Part shown: positions 53,031 to 63,700 of the stretch, piece after piece | How the letters are laid out: the number at the start of each line of letters is the position of its first letter | How positions within the stretch are numbered: position 1 is the stretch's first letter | Source of the DNA: Mucilaginibacter hurinus | GTDB lineage: Bacteria > Bacteroidota > Bacteroidia > Sphingobacteriales > Sphingobacteriaceae | Assembly: GCF_003324525.1 (NCBI RefSeq) | Contig: NZ_QGDC01000004.1 | Span: forward strand, 248,001-312,000 | Reading direction: 5' to 3' | DNA: 64,000 nt | Notes under the pieces: generated by a model | What the model was told of the DNA's origin: nothing | Database searches by the model: none | What the model saw: only the letters and a program-made list of their open reading frames with translations | Made by a program: the position numbers and the translations under genes

Positions 53031-55181
53031 TTACTTTACTGTAAATACATCTATATTTCCGCCTGTTTTAAAAAGGTCATGCGGTATAAAGTATCCGCTA
53101 ACAGGTTTGCCATTTACCTTAATGGCAGCCAGTTTTCTTCCCTCGCCGGTATGCGTTATAGTCAGCAATTTTCCGGCACTGGTTTTCCATCTAACAGTTT
53201 TAAACAAGGGTACAGTTACAATGTACTCCGGATCGGTAGCTGAAAAGGTGTACAGACCTAACGAACTGAGTACATACCATGACGACATTTCACCGGCGTC
53301 GTCCATACCGCACAGGGCCAAGCCGTCATCACCTATGCCATAAAGGTTGTTTAAGATATAGTCAATTACCTTCTGAGACTTTTCGGGCTTGTTTATAAAG
53401 ATATAAGAGAAAGGCGCCTCATGATCAGGTTGATTACCATGACTATATTGACCTATCATGGTTTCAACGTTGCGGGCAATATGATTAGGATTCCATGGCA
53501 CTGTGAACAATGAATCGAGCTTCTTTTCAAACTTCACAGGGCCACCGTGCAACTCAATCAGGCCGGGCATATCATGCGGCGCAAAAAACGACATTTGCCA
53601 GGCGTTTGCCTCCCGGTACATATATTCATAATAAGGTTGTTGCGGATCGAAATTTTTTATCCAGTCGCCATTTTCAAGCCGGCCGCGCATGAAGCCGGTT
53701 GATGGATCAAACATGTTTTTATAGTTTTTTGACCGCGCCATCAGTGTGCGGTAATTAGCCGTATCTCCCAGCTTTTTCGCTATCTGCGCCAGCGAGTAAT
53801 CATCATACGCGTATTCCAGCGTTTTAGATACACCCGCCTTTGCCTTAGTTTCTACCTCAGGGTTGGCATTATCCGGATCAGATATATAGCCTTTTTTTAT
53901 ATACTCTTCAATATGGGGCCGGGCACCTGGAATATTAGCGTTCCGCAATAAAAGCTTGTAAGTAGCTTTTATATCAAACCCATCTATCCCACGTAAATAC
54001 GCCCCCGCTATAGATGAAGCTCCGTGGTCGCCGTGAAAGAAGGTCGGAATAAACCCGGTTTTTTCACCCACATCTTTCATGGATTTAATTACATCCAAAG
54101 TAACGTCAGGCGATATTAAACCAAGCAGCACATCTTTATTTCTATAAGTATCCCATAATGATGGTTCGGTATAATATCTGAAGTCAGCTTTTACTACATT
54201 CTTTTTAGCATCCGTAAACTCGCCGTTAACATCACTGCGCAATGCCGGCCACAATAGCGAGCGGTAAAGCGACGAGTAAAACATTTGCGTTTGTTTAGGC
54301 GTGCCGCCGCTGACATCTATTGACGACAAGAGCTTTTCCCATACATTGCTTGCTTTCGTACGTATCTGACTAAAACTTTGCGCACCTATTTCCTGCTCAA
54401 GATTTTGTTTAGCATTGGCGGCACTTACAAAAGACAGGCCTATTTTCAGCTCAACTGGCTTATTGCTGCTCCCGTCAGCCAGGTGAACTAAAACATTTCC
54501 AAAACGCAACCCATCGTCCTTTTTATCAACCTTTGTAATTTGGTTACTGATGGTAGCGTAAAAATATATTCGCTCTCCCACGTCTTGGTAACCTTGTATC
54601 GTATAAGCATTAAGTTGCTCAAATTTCCATCTGCGTACTTTATTGTTGGCCCTACCCAGGTCAAACAGTACTTTCCTGTTTTTTGCATCACTGAATGCAT
54701 ACTGATGGAAGCCGCATCTTAATGTCGACGTAAGTTTCACATTCACTTTATAATCATCAAGATAAACCTGGTAATATCCGGGCTCAGCACTTTCATTTTC
54801 ATGAGAGAATTTCGATCCATATTTTTCCGCGCTTTCAGTAACGGGCAAAACGGGTATGTTGCACAAGTTCCAGTGCCCTTTATTGGTGTGGGTAAACCCT
54901 AAAATAACGTCATCTTCATATTCATATCCGGCTCCTGACCCATATTCAGTCATCGGGCTTAATTGCACCATGGCGTTCGGCAACGAACTGCCCGGAAACG
55001 TAAGCCCGGCCCATGAGCGCCAGCCTTCGGGTAATTTGTAGCCCAGTATCTTTGGATCATTTAATGGCGCTGTACCTATAAATGGGTTCACATACTTCAC
55101 ATATTTGTTTTGGCTTATGCCCGCAAAAGGCATAAAAGTGGCAAGCAGCATAGTAAATGCTGTTTTAAATGGCTTGTTCAT
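53031..55181 (-). CDS. GH92 alpha-mannosidase, secreted
   Basis: A 716-residue GH92 enzyme with a Sec signal peptide (MNKPFKTAFTMLLATFMPFAGISQ) and no lipobox. VKYVNPFIGTAPLNDPKI opens the beta-sandwich; FPGSSLPNAMVQLSPMTEYG is the substrate-subsite loop; the acid Glu is in REANAWQMSFFAPHD near residue 525; and the base Asp pair is in MDDAGEMSSWYVLSSLG near residue 627. It is clearly distinct in sequence from its neighbour, so the two probably differ in linkage preference and together debranch mannan side chains. It lies 84 bp after the GH125 gene. Confidence 0.94.
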   Translation of the reverse strand: MNKPFKTAFTMLLATFMPFAGISQNKYVKYVNPFIGTAPLNDPKILGYKLPEGWRSWAGLTFPGSSLPNAMVQLSPMTEYGSGAGYEYEDDVILGFTHTNKGHWNLCNIPVLPVTESAEKYGSKFSHENESAEPGYYQVYLDDYKVNVKLTSTLRCGFHQYAFSDAKNRKVLFDLGRANNKVRRWKFEQLNAYTIQGYQDVGERIYFYATISNQITKVDKKDDGLRFGNVLVHLADGSSNKPVELKIGLSFVSAANAKQNLEQEIGAQSFSQIRTKASNVWEKLLSSIDVSGGTPKQTQMFYSSLYRSLLWPALRSDVNGEFTDAKKNVVKADFRYYTEPSLWDTYRNKDVLLGLISPDVTLDVIKSMKDVGEKTGFIPTFFHGDHGASSIAGAYLRGIDGFDIKATYKLLLRNANIPGARPHIEEYIKKGYISDPDNANPEVETKAKAGVSKTLEYAYDDYSLAQIAKKLGDTANYRTLMARSKNYKNMFDPSTGFMRGRLENGDWIKNFDPQQPYYEYMYREANAWQMSFFAPHDMPGLIELHGGPVKFEKKLDSLFTVPWNPNHIARNVETMIGQYSHGNQPDHEAPFSYIFINKPEKSQKVIDYILNNLYGIGDDGLALCGMDDAGEMSSWYVLSSLGLYTFSATDPEYIVTVPLFKTVRWKTSAGKLLTITHTGEGRKLAAIKVNGKPVSGYFIPHDLFKTGGNIDVFTVK

Positions 55182-55265
55182 AATAGACAGATGTATTTTA
55201 ACGGCGGTTATGTTATATAACCACCGTTATTGAATTCGAAATGATGTCGCGCTTATATTACGCGC

Positions 55266-56684
55266 TTAACTTTGCAGTAGTTGCGGCTTTGATAAGTAAG
55301 TTTCCCAAAGCAGTTCACCAAACAAAGTGTTTGTCCATGCGAACCAGCTACGTGTGAATTTCTTAACGTCGTTTTTGTGAAACGATTCATGCATAAATCC
55401 TGTACCGGCATGCGTAGTTTTAAGCAACTGAATACATTGCTTTATTTCCTGATCGTCATTACTGGTGAGTGCCCGCATAATGATACTCATTGGCCATATC
55501 ATATCTTTACCCACGTGCGGCCCGCCAATGCCTTCGCCCGCTGTGCCCTTAAAAAAGAACGGGTTATTTTCAGACAACAACATTTTACGGGTATTTACAT
55601 ACACAGGATCGGTATTCTTTACTGCACCTAAATAGGGAAGTGATAGTAAACTCGGCACGTTGGCGTCATCCATCAGGTTGTAACTACCAAAGCCGTTTAC
55701 CTCAAACGCGTATATTTTTCCATACATCGGATGGTCAATTACCGCATGCTGTTTTAGCGCCTGGTCAACTTCACTGGCAAGCGCCGTTAAATCGGCAGCT
55801 AAGGTGTTGTCTTTGGATATCTGCGTAACCATTTCGGCTGCCTGGTTCAAACTGGTTACCGCAAAGAAATTAGACGGTATCAGAAAAGAGTATACGGTGG
55901 CATCATCACTCGGTCTGAAGGTTGAGCAAATCAAACCTACCGGTTTCACCGGGTAACCAAAGCCGTTCATCGGCACACCATCGGTAGCCCAGGCAGTTTT
56001 TCGCTGAAACGAATAAGGGCCGTCGCCGTCCTTGCGCTGCTGTTCTTTAAACGTCTTTAATATAGTTTGTACGGATGTTTTCCAGGTTTCATTAAAGGGC
56101 TTCACATCGCCTGTTAATTTCCAGTAGTTGTAAGCAAGCCTTATAGGATAACAAAGCGAATCTATCTCCCATTTACGCTCGTGCAAGCCGGGTTTCATAT
56201 CTGTTATATCATCCTTCCACTCCCCAACCTTATCAGGACTGTCATAAAAGGCGTTAGCATACGGATCGCGCAAAATATTTTCGGCCTGCCGGTTAATTAT
56301 ACCAGCAATCAATTGCTGCAGCGCGGGGTCTTTTTTTATTAAAGAAAAATATGGCCATACCTGTGCACTGCTGTCGCGCAGCCACATAGCATCTATATCA
56401 CCGGTAATCACATAAGTATCAGGCCTGCCATTTTTTTGTTTAAATGTAACGGTTGTATCCAGGGTATTAGGGAAACAATTTTCAAAAAGCCAGCCCAATT
56501 CCTTATCCTTCACCTTAGTTTTAAATTCCTTAATCGCCGCTTCTACCGCTTTACTGGTAAAGTTACGTTTTGATGCCGCCACTCGTACCACCGGAAATTC
56601 TGCCGGTAATGCCGCCGCGTATTTACTAACCAATACGCCTGCACCAAGCATAGCAGTACTCGCTAAAAATCGTCTTCTTTCCAT
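55266..56684 (-). CDS. GH125 exo-alpha-1,6-mannosidase, Tat-type signal
   Basis: A 472-residue family GH125 enzyme that removes alpha-1,6-linked mannose from non-reducing ends. Family motifs are GDIDAMWLRDSSAQVWPY (near residue 93), KWEIDSLCYPIRLAYNYWK (near 170), GFGYPVKPVGLICSTFRPSD (near 240) and ESFHKNDVKKFTRSWFAWTN near the C-terminus. The N-terminus MERRRFLASTAMLGAGV carries an RR motif and hydrophobic stretch, suggesting Tat export, unlike the Sec and lipoprotein signals of the other mannanases. It probably finishes the backbone after GH92 debranching, in the periplasm. Confidence 0.95.
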   Translation of the reverse strand: MERRRFLASTAMLGAGVLVSKYAAALPAEFPVVRVAASKRNFTSKAVEAAIKEFKTKVKDKELGWLFENCFPNTLDTTVTFKQKNGRPDTYVITGDIDAMWLRDSSAQVWPYFSLIKKDPALQQLIAGIINRQAENILRDPYANAFYDSPDKVGEWKDDITDMKPGLHERKWEIDSLCYPIRLAYNYWKLTGDVKPFNETWKTSVQTILKTFKEQQRKDGDGPYSFQRKTAWATDGVPMNGFGYPVKPVGLICSTFRPSDDATVYSFLIPSNFFAVTSLNQAAEMVTQISKDNTLAADLTALASEVDQALKQHAVIDHPMYGKIYAFEVNGFGSYNLMDDANVPSLLSLPYLGAVKNTDPVYVNTRKMLLSENNPFFFKGTAGEGIGGPHVGKDMIWPMSIIMRALTSNDDQEIKQCIQLLKTTHAGTGFMHESFHKNDVKKFTRSWFAWTNTLFGELLWETYLSKPQLLQS

Positions 56685-56739
56685 CTTCTGTTAAAATGCT
56701 TACTGTGAAAATGCAATGCCCCGGTTAAGGGGCTATTGC

Positions 56740-57891
56740 TTAAAATAAGTTTGCCTTGTTCAACTGAGCAGCTGCTTCTATAAGCATCATACCACTTAAT
56801 TGCACTGTTAAGTCCGTCGGACCTGTTTCTTTTTTACTCCAGTCGGGGCTTATCTTCATCGAAGGCCTTGCTATGCCATTGGTGTATAGCGTCTCGGCAT
56901 TAAACTTCAAATATTTAACAATCTCATTCCGGTTAATTGCAGGGAGGCCCTCCTCTTGTGCCAGCAAAGTCAAATACCTTACTAAAACGCCTTTAAACAA
57001 CCCTCCATCGCCGCCGCCTTCAGCCTTCATGATACCTCCAGGGCTTAATGCGGGGCTTTTCATGGTAGCTTCAGCATTACGCCACGCCGCGTCAAGATAT
57101 TTGGCATCATTAGTAGAACGGTATAATTCAAGCGCAGCACCCATAAATATGCCTTGGTTGTAGGTATAAAGGTTTTTATCAATTTGCCCGTCTCCCTTTG
57201 AGTTTACGCCATCCCAGGCCAACCCAGTACCGGAGTCAAGTAACTTGCCGGCTAACCAGTTATATAAACTAATAGCAATATTAAGGTCTTCTTCGTTATT
57301 ATTTACGCGACTAAGGCGTGCGGCAAAAATAATCGCCGGAGCATTTGCCGGGGTGTTCTTATAATCAAGCTGCGTTTTACGCCATGCAATGCCGCCTCCT
57401 TGATTGTCGTTTATGCCTGTTTTTATATCAGTCCATAAAAAATTGGCCGCGTCCAGATATGTTGCGTCGTCAGTAAGCTCGTACGCGCGCAAACTTGAGA
57501 GAGCCAGCCACTCCATATCATCGTAAAAGTTATTACTGAAGGTGTTGCCGTTACTTTCCTTGATACCGTTAAGTAAGGATTTCATGCGTTGAGCGTAAAC
57601 CTCATCATCTGTGCGCATGTAAGCATCAGTCAATACATCCAACACATGTGCGTTTGGCCAATAATGAAAAGTTGTGTTGCCTGCATCATTTAGCACATAG
57701 TATTTGGCGTTACCTGAAAGAAACGATGTATTCAATTTATTTTGCAGCGAATCGGCGGTACCCGCCCAGGTATAATTAACAGGAGGCCGCTGGTTTTGGT
57801 TACCGTATAACGGGAACGCTTCGTCCTTACAGGATGATAACGCCAGCGGCAGCAGGCCTGCGGCAATAAGTAGTTTATTGATAATTTTCAT
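56740..57891 (-). CDS. GH76 endo-alpha-1,6-mannanase lipoprotein
   Basis: A 383-residue GH76 enzyme that cuts the alpha-1,6-mannan backbone by a retaining mechanism. It has a lipobox (LALSSC, Cys near 21), so it is lipid-anchored and probably faces outward. The catalytic Asp pair is in FYDDMEWLAL near residue 125; other family motifs are GGGIAWRKTQ (about 177), YTYNQGIFMGAALELY (about 247) and GGDGGLFKGVLVRYLTLLA (about 294). The ATG at 57891 is preferred to a GTG two codons upstream (57897). It would make the fragments taken up by SusCD. Confidence 0.94.
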   Translation of the reverse strand: MKIINKLLIAAGLLPLALSSCKDEAFPLYGNQNQRPPVNYTWAGTADSLQNKLNTSFLSGNAKYYVLNDAGNTTFHYWPNAHVLDVLTDAYMRTDDEVYAQRMKSLLNGIKESNGNTFSNNFYDDMEWLALSSLRAYELTDDATYLDAANFLWTDIKTGINDNQGGGIAWRKTQLDYKNTPANAPAIIFAARLSRVNNNEEDLNIAISLYNWLAGKLLDSGTGLAWDGVNSKGDGQIDKNLYTYNQGIFMGAALELYRSTNDAKYLDAAWRNAEATMKSPALSPGGIMKAEGGGDGGLFKGVLVRYLTLLAQEEGLPAINRNEIVKYLKFNAETLYTNGIARPSMKISPDWSKKETGPTDLTVQLSGMMLIEAAAQLNKANLF

Positions 57892-57953
57892 AAACACTAT
57901 TATTTAGCGCTGTATGCTGATGTTATTAGCATACAGCGCTTGTAAACATTTAA

Positions 57954-59078
57954 TTATTTAATTGTAACCGAATGCGTGTAGGTACTCACGCCAAAGTCAA
58001 GCCTTATATCAACGTTTTTGTTATCCGCATCGCCGTTAAATTTAAAGCTGTTATCATACTGTGCAGGAGTTACCAACACAACATCAAAATATATTGGCGG
58101 GGTAGATGGGTCAGGGCGGCCATTGTCGCCATTACGGCTTCCGTAAAATTCAAACTCTTCTTCGCCGCCGGCTTTCTTAACGGTGAAACGGAATTTATAC
58201 CGTTCGTCACGACCCCACGACTCTTGTTTGAATACAATTGGTTCGTTAGTGGCCTGCCAAACGCCTTTTCCAACATATGGTAATTCAAATTGTACTTCAC
58301 CGTTTGGTGAAAACCAAAAGCCTACCGATACTATTTCAGTTATCTCAGCGGTTTGCGTTTGGAAGTTAAGCACTATACGGTAAACTTTTTCACTTTCAAC
58401 AGTAGTTTCACCGTCCGGCTGTAATACTGTACCCGCTACTGAATAAGTAGCCGGCGTACCGCTGTTACCGTCAACAAAATGATAAGTACCTGGCTTTAGC
58501 TTAGTATATATCTCAAACTTACCATCGGGATTTTTACGGAAGCTTTGTGCCTGGTCCAGGTCGTCACCACCTTCGGTAGCAGTACCTGTTATGTACAACA
58601 CAGCAGGAGCCCTGAGGCCTGACGGACGTTCCATTTCAACAACGCGCGATATTGTGGCTTGTTTAACGTTGATGCCCTTTGATGACATCACAGTCCATTT
58701 TAATTTGCCTTTGCCAAGTGGCTCAATACCTGCCAGTTCAGCAATAGTATTTAAGGTACCGTAGCTAATTGTAAGTTTATTTAGAAGACCGTTTTGATCA
58801 GACGGCAAAACGTATAAAGGTTTTGAAAAATCACCGTCTTCCTTGTCAAAAGCTACTTCATATTGTACAAAGCCGTTGTCCTCTGATTTGGCTTGCTGCC
58901 ATTCAAAATTAACGCTGCCTTCGGCGTTTAAAATTTTAACCTGTTCATTATCCGCAGGGAAAAACAAGTTGGTAACCGGAGTTACATTAGAGTTTTTTAA
59001 TGTTTTATCCTTTTTACAACCAGTAAAAATTGTGGTTATGAGGGCTGCAACCATTGTGCAGTAAATAATCTTTTTCAT
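57954..59078 (-). CDS. SusE/SusF-like glycan-binding lipoprotein
   Basis: A 374-residue lipoprotein (lipobox TIFTGC, Cys near 21). An N-terminal Ig-like SusE domain has VNFEWQQAKSEDNGFVQYEV, followed by two beta-sandwich modules (PAVLYITGTATEGGDDLDQA near 185 and VGFWFSPNGEVQFELPYVGK near 255) typical of SusE/SusF starch-binding-like repeats. It has no catalytic role; it holds glycan at the cell surface. Its position between SusD and GH76 in one operon indicates mannan binding. Starts 36 bp after SusD. Confidence 0.88.
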   Translation of the reverse strand: MKKIIYCTMVAALITTIFTGCKKDKTLKNSNVTPVTNLFFPADNEQVKILNAEGSVNFEWQQAKSEDNGFVQYEVAFDKEDGDFSKPLYVLPSDQNGLLNKLTISYGTLNTIAELAGIEPLGKGKLKWTVMSSKGINVKQATISRVVEMERPSGLRAPAVLYITGTATEGGDDLDQAQSFRKNPDGKFEIYTKLKPGTYHFVDGNSGTPATYSVAGTVLQPDGETTVESEKVYRIVLNFQTQTAEITEIVSVGFWFSPNGEVQFELPYVGKGVWQATNEPIVFKQESWGRDERYKFRFTVKKAGGEEEFEFYGSRNGDNGRPDPSTPPIYFDVVLVTPAQYDNSFKFNGDADNKNVDIRLDFGVSTYTHSVTIK

Positions 59079-59114
59079 ATCAGTTTTTGATAATTAATAG
59101 TGAATTAAGAAAAA

Positions 59115-60779
59115 TTACCAGCCGGGATTTTGTCCTAAGTTAGGATTCAATGCCCTTTCGTCCTGAGGTATTGGCCACAAGTACGCCCTGCTGGCATCAA
59201 AGCTGCGCTGGTTGGCGCGGATGTAACCATTGTCAATTCCGGGGGGACCAAATTTCGCACCATGCGCCCAGCCGTTCAATACATCCTCGGCGATGCGCCA
59301 GCGGCGTATATCAAATATGCGTAAGCCCTCTAATGCTAATTCGGTACGGCGTTCGTTACGCACAACGTTAACCTGGTTTGCCGACGCATTATAATCAAGA
59401 GCAGCCGGGTTAGTAAAGCCGGCACGCTGACGGATAGGTTTTATTGTTTCATTCCAAACTGAAGCGTTCATCTCGTCCATCTCGGCCTTTGCTTCAGCGT
59501 ACATCAGTAGCACATCAGCGTAGCGTATCAAAATCAGGTTCAATCCAGAAATGAAATTAATACCGGCTGCCGGATCGTAATACTTACGGAAGTAGTATCC
59601 TGTGGGTGAGCTTATACCGCCGGGTCTGTATTCGTCTGGTCCAGCTGAATTCGGATCAGTACCGGGCTTGGTATAAATTTTCTTTACACTGCCATCAGGC
59701 AATTTCCAATCGTACTGATCGTAAACCACTGTGTAAGTAAGACGCGGATCGCGGTTGGCATACGGATTGTTTTCGTCATACCCGGATCCGGACTCATTGA
59801 TGCGTTTTCCGTTCAGCATCAGGTAGCTGTCTACAAGTTCTTGCGTAGGCGAAAGCGCATTTGTACGGGCGCCTACAGACAACGGAGCAATATCAAAGAA
59901 TTCGCTATGCGCACGCAGTTGCGGCACATATTGTAGGTCAAGTATCACCTCGCTATTATACTCATTCTGCTGCAAGAACAATCCCTCATATGAAGGGAAC
60001 AGACTATACGTACCGTTGTTGCCGCTCATAAGTTTTTCGCACTCGGTTACTACATCTGCCCATCGGCTTTCATATAACAATACCCTTGCCTTAAGTGCAA
60101 TAGCTGCACCTTTTGATATACGGCCTTTATCAGGGATGCCATAGTCAGTGTTAACCGGAAGAGTAGCCGCGCACGCGTCAAGTTCATTCAAAATAAAGCT
60201 GACTACCTGGGCTTTTGGTGTGCGAGACGTTGTTTTTGTTTCTTCTACAGTTGGATCTTTGGTGAACAAAGGCACATCACCAAACCATGTAGTTAACATA
60301 AAATAATGCCATGCCCGTATAAAACGCGCTTCAGCCTTCATCCTCTCCTTTAAGGTGTTGTCCATACCTGGTACCCTGTCCACGTTTTCTAAAAATATGT
60401 GGCAGGTTTTTATCCCGGTATAATTTACTCGCCACTCGTCGCGCAGGCGGCCTAAGGCAGGATCATACGTGCCAGCTGCAATTGATGCTGCGCCCGCATT
60501 ATCTCCCCTGCCATTGTAAGCATTGTCTGACAACGCCTCGTTATAAAAGAAAAAATTATTTGGTGGGTTAGGCGGATTATCATTTGGGTTTGATGCCGGG
60601 GTGGCATTAAACATAGTTGAATACGCCTGATTTAAAACACTGCTCGCCTTATCAACAGAAGTCCAGAAATTTGCGTCTGTAAATACATCAGTTGGTGTGA
60701 GATCAAGCTTTTTACATGCTGATAACATAGTTACCAGTATGATGAAATAAGCTACTTTTGCTATTTTTGAAAATTTCAT
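59115..60779 (-). CDS. SusD/RagB-family lipoprotein of the mannan locus
   Basis: A 554-residue surface lipoprotein (lipobox TMLSAC, Cys near 22) of the SusD_RagB family: KLDLTPTDVFTDANFWTS, AEARFIRAWHYFMLTTWFGD near residue 150, YADVLLMYAEAKAEMDEM near 420, and ELALEGLRIFDIRRWRIAED near 485. It forms the lid on the SusC barrel and binds mannan oligosaccharides. It is of the main SusD group, unlike the SusD_2 type of the first pair. It starts 11 bp after SusC. Confidence 0.95.
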   Translation of the reverse strand: MKFSKIAKVAYFIILVTMLSACKKLDLTPTDVFTDANFWTSVDKASSVLNQAYSTMFNATPASNPNDNPPNPPNNFFFYNEALSDNAYNGRGDNAGAASIAAGTYDPALGRLRDEWRVNYTGIKTCHIFLENVDRVPGMDNTLKERMKAEARFIRAWHYFMLTTWFGDVPLFTKDPTVEETKTTSRTPKAQVVSFILNELDACAATLPVNTDYGIPDKGRISKGAAIALKARVLLYESRWADVVTECEKLMSGNNGTYSLFPSYEGLFLQQNEYNSEVILDLQYVPQLRAHSEFFDIAPLSVGARTNALSPTQELVDSYLMLNGKRINESGSGYDENNPYANRDPRLTYTVVYDQYDWKLPDGSVKKIYTKPGTDPNSAGPDEYRPGGISSPTGYYFRKYYDPAAGINFISGLNLILIRYADVLLMYAEAKAEMDEMNASVWNETIKPIRQRAGFTNPAALDYNASANQVNVVRNERRTELALEGLRIFDIRRWRIAEDVLNGWAHGAKFGPPGIDNGYIRANQRSFDASRAYLWPIPQDERALNPNLGQNPGW

Positions 60780-60790
60780 AGTGGTAAATA

Positions 60791-63700
60791 TTAAAGTGAA
60801 ATATCTAGTCCAAAACCGTAATAAACCGGCACAGGATAGTTACGGCCGCTATTGGCACCGCCAGCACCCAAGTTATTATCAAACTCAGAAACTTCAGGAT
60901 CAATAAATTTAATACCCGACAAGGTGAACAGGTTTTGACCTGAGAAGTATGCACGCACTTTTTGCATACCTATTTTTTGAGCAACCTTAGCAGGTAACGT
61001 ATAACCTAACTGTATATTTTTAACGCGCAAATATGCACCGTTATATAAATACATGTCAGATCCGCGCCTAAAGTTATTGGTGTTTGATTGACTTCCGTTA
61101 GCAGCTAAACGTGGGTAGCGCGCATCAGGGTTCATCGGCGTCCAGTAATCTAACTGATGCTGGTACATCACTTGTCCATAGTTAAAGTGGAAAGGCTCCA
61201 CAAGTTCACCACGTACAAACATGCTGCGTTTACCTACGCCTTGCACAAACAAAGCAAAATCAAACTGTTTGTAAGATACATTGTAGTTAAAGCCGAAGTT
61301 AAAGCGCGGGAAAGGATTGCCCAGTACAAACTTATCGTTTTCATCTATCACACCGTCTTTATTTACATCAACATAACGTATATCGCCGGGTACTACGTTT
61401 AGCCCGGTAGGTTTTGGCCCGTTGTTGATATCATCAAGATTTTGGAAATATCCATCGGTTTTGTAACCTACGTATGATGCCAGCGGCATACCTACTTTTA
61501 GCAGTATCTGCATTTCATCATAGCTGGTCAATCTTTGGTCGCCTTCAAACTTCAACACCTTGTTTTTTGAATCGCCCACGTTGAAGTTGAAAGTATGACG
61601 GAAGTTTTTTGTATTAATGCGGTAGTTTGCATTAAACTCCCATCCCTGATTTCTAACCTCACCGGCATTGTAAAGCGGCAGGCTTGCACCAAAGGTTCCG
61701 GGCACCGCCGGTTCAACCAAAATATCGCGCGTTGTTTTATTGAAATAATCAAATGAAAGTGTAAGCATGTTTTTCAGGAATCCTGCATCAACGCCCAGGT
61801 TAAGCGTTGCGGCACGTTCCCAGCGTAAATCCGGATTTGCAAAATCAATATCTACACCTCCAACAAGCTGGTTGTTAAATCCGTAAACATTTGGAAAACG
61901 CCTGAAACGATTTTGAAACTGATAATTACCTACGTTTTGATTACCCAGTACACCATATGAACCACGTATCTTCAGATCGCCAAATTTATCGCGGTAACCT
62001 TCCATAAAATCTTCCTGGCTTATACGATAGCCTGCAGATATGGATGGGAAAAATGCACTCCGGTTTTGTTTATTAAACTTAGAGGAGGCATCTATCCTAA
62101 AGTTAAATTCACCATAATACTTGTTTTCGAAATCATAAGTTACACGACCGAAAGCCGAATTAAGGCTGGTTTCGTTGGTGTTTTGCAGGGTTCCCCTTGA
62201 TGATGGAACAATTTCCGTTTCACCAATAGGTGTACCAAGTTCAGGATCGGTAAGCCGGTATCGTAACTCATTGCCTTTGCCGGTAAACGACTCGTTAGCC
62301 ACACCAACTAAAACACCAATACTATGTTTTTTTGCAAAGGTTTTGTTGTACTCAGCAAGTAACTGTGTATTTAAAAATAAGCTTTTGTAATTTATATCAT
62401 TGGTATTACGATCAGCTCCGTAATTACCCATGGGCAAAAACTTCACCTCCTTAACTCGTTCCAGCGTATGGTTGCTTACTAAAGTTCCACCAAAAACACC
62501 TCTTAACTTCAGGTCATTAGTAATCTTTAGTTCTGCGCTGATGTTTGCATTAATACCATCGTCATCTGCCTGACGGTAACCGCCCTGCTCAAGTATACCT
62601 AACGGGTTAAACTGAGCCAGCACATCATTTGTAAGATAATTACCATTTTCATCCTTTATATCATAGTATGTGGGCGTACGGCCGGCATCTACAATAAGCG
62701 TAGAAGTATTAAATGAGTGCTCTTTACGTTCTGTACGGTTGTACGCCAATATACTGGTTAGCTTCAGTCTGCCAATTTCGTTAGTCAGGTTTACACGAAA
62801 GTTATACCTGCGCGCGCCAAAACCTGGCCCCACAAGGTTATTTCGCTGATCAAGCAGCCCGGCAGATACCAGGTAAGTTGATTTTTCGCTGCCGCCGGTA
62901 ATACTTACATTATGATTTTGCTGCATGGCGTTTTGTAAAATGGCATCTAAAAACCACTCCCGGTCACCTCTGGTTTGAAAATCACGCACTTGCTGCGGAC
63001 TAAAAATCGGCGACAGGGCAGCATTAACATTAGCCTCATTACGTAAAATGGCATTTTCAAAAGCATGTACAGGCCTGTAGGTTATCCGCGGGACCTGTGA
63101 ACCAATCAAACCATTATAATTTACCGTAGCCTTAGAGTTCTTCTGTCCCTTTTTTGTGGTGATAAGCAACACGCCATTTGATGAACGCGAACCATAAATA
63201 GCTGCAGCGCCGGCATCCTTTAGTACGGTTGATGTTTCAATGTCTGATGGATTGATATTATTTACGGCATTAAAATCTTCATATACTATACCATCAATTA
63301 CTAACAGCGGGGTATTGTTACCAAGCGTACCTATACCACGTATATTAACGTTTGGCGCTTGTCCCGGTTCAAGGCTGCGCTGCTGGATAATAAGGCTGGG
63401 TAAGGTTCCCTGTAAGGCCTGTAAGGCGTTTACTGCAGGTTTGCCTTCAAAAGCTACCGTGCCTACCTGGTCAATAGCGCCTACTACGCTTGAGCGTTTT
63501 TGTGTACCGTACCCTACCACAACTACTTCGTTAAGGGTAATACGATCCTCAATAAGTTGTACATTAATAGCAGTTTGCCCATTTACAGGAACTTCTTTGG
63601 TTACAAAACCTATAAAAGAGAATACAAGTACGGCATCGTCAGGCGCGTCAATGCTAAATGCGCCATTGGCGTCAGTTGTGGTTGCAATAGTAGTGCCTTT

